A stretch of DNA of 64,000 bases from Candidatus Acetatifactor stercoripullorum. Its GTDB lineage: Bacteria > Bacillota > Clostridia > Lachnospirales > Lachnospiraceae. This document shows positions 63,908-64,000 of this stretch, piece after piece. The notes beneath the pieces were generated by a model. That model saw only the letters and a list, made by a program, of their open reading frames with translations, made no database searches and had not been told where the DNA came from. Every line of letters begins with the position of its first letter. Position 1 is the first letter of the stretch. The position numbers were made by a program, and so were the translations under genes. Location: contig DXGH01000064.1 of the NCBI GenBank assembly GCA_019114005.1, positions 1-64,000 on the forward strand, written 5' to 3'.

Positions 63908-64000
63908 TTACACCGTCTGCAGCCTTGCCTTTTCCAGCTCTTCCGGAGTGGCATCGAAAAGATCCTTTGCCTCCTCTTCGGTCCCTCCTTTTCCCAGGAA
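63908..64000 (-). CDS. C-terminal end of a second Rpn-like nuclease (partial, runs off the window)
   Basis: The minus strand reads FLGKGGTEEEAKDLFDATPE, then ELEKARLQTV and a stop at 63908. This is nearly the same as the end of the fragment at 63468-63782 (FLENGGAEEEAARIFEATPE, ELEKARLQMV). It is the 3' end of a gene lying mostly to the right of the window, and shows that the tail has been duplicated in tandem. The two reading frames differ slightly at the extreme C-terminus. Confidence 0.65.
   Translation of the reverse strand, partial: FLGKGGTEEEAKDLFDATPEELEKARLQTV

Overview
This 64 kb window reads as chromosome of an anaerobic, Gram-positive member of the Clostridia, most likely Lachnospiraceae (Clostridium cluster XIVa). 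The evidence is indirect. It includes LL-diaminopimelate aminotransferase (dapL) beside dapF, a T-box-controlled aspS-gatCAB operon, glnA followed by an ANTAR regulator, an archaeal-type IMP cyclohydrolase beside a stand-alone AICAR transformylase, several families (DUF6056, DUF6062, DUF6106) that I associate with Lachnospiraceae, and PD-(D/E)XK 'Rpn-like' nuclease/transposase genes with Gly-Trp repeat tails. Coding density is high, RBSs are AGGAGG-like, and TTG and GTG starts are frequent. No rRNA, tRNA or CRISPR array was seen.

Layout. 1-8.1 kb: distal part of a Tad/Flp-type (type IVc) pilus locus. It has two TadE-like pseudopilins, a CpaB/SAF protein, a repeat-rich lipoprotein, a 1438-residue secreted protein with InlB-type repeats and a glycine-rich domain, and a type A24 prepilin peptidase. 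The part around 2.0-5.8 kb is clearly richer in G+C than the rest. 8.1-16.3 kb: polar amino-acid ABC transporter, then a glycosyltransferase, hisC, a methyltransferase, hslO and nadE in one dense array. 16.3-18.7 kb (minus): chemoreceptor and a small membrane protein. 18.7-23.1 kb: glnA, an ANTAR regulator, dapF and dapL, so nitrogen assimilation and meso-DAP synthesis sit together. 23.2-28.9 kb: small alarmone synthetase, DUF6056 membrane protein and the potABCD spermidine/putrescine importer. 28.9-34.4 kb: T-box leader with aspS, gatC, gatA and gatB. 35.4-37.4 kb: a GH31 glucosidase between two near-identical 22-bp direct repeats. 38-43.3 kb: guaB, IMP cyclohydrolase, AICAR transformylase and glnS. 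43.3-51.3 kb: DUF2225, a MocR regulator, an acidic anchored protein, a TetR regulator, DUF6062, an MBOAT/SGNH O-acylation pair and a membrane dipeptidase. 51.3-52.5 kb: an in-frame chimera of a decayed Rpn-like nuclease and the C-terminal half of tyrosyl-tRNA synthetase. 52.7-54.4 kb: DegV and a HAD phosphatase, convergent. 54.5-63.1 kb: a DNA-repair operon exoA-mpg-addB-addA. 63.1-64 kb: strong inverted repeats and two duplicated C-terminal pieces of Rpn-like nucleases.

Most of the window is core metabolism. The accessory signals are the pilus/adhesin locus, the GH31 cassette with its flanking repeats, the 146-bp imperfect palindrome before dapL, the nuclease-TyrRS chimera, and the repeat-rich right end. 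Functional calls rest on motifs and family resemblance read by eye. No database search was run, and promoters and terminators are pattern matches.
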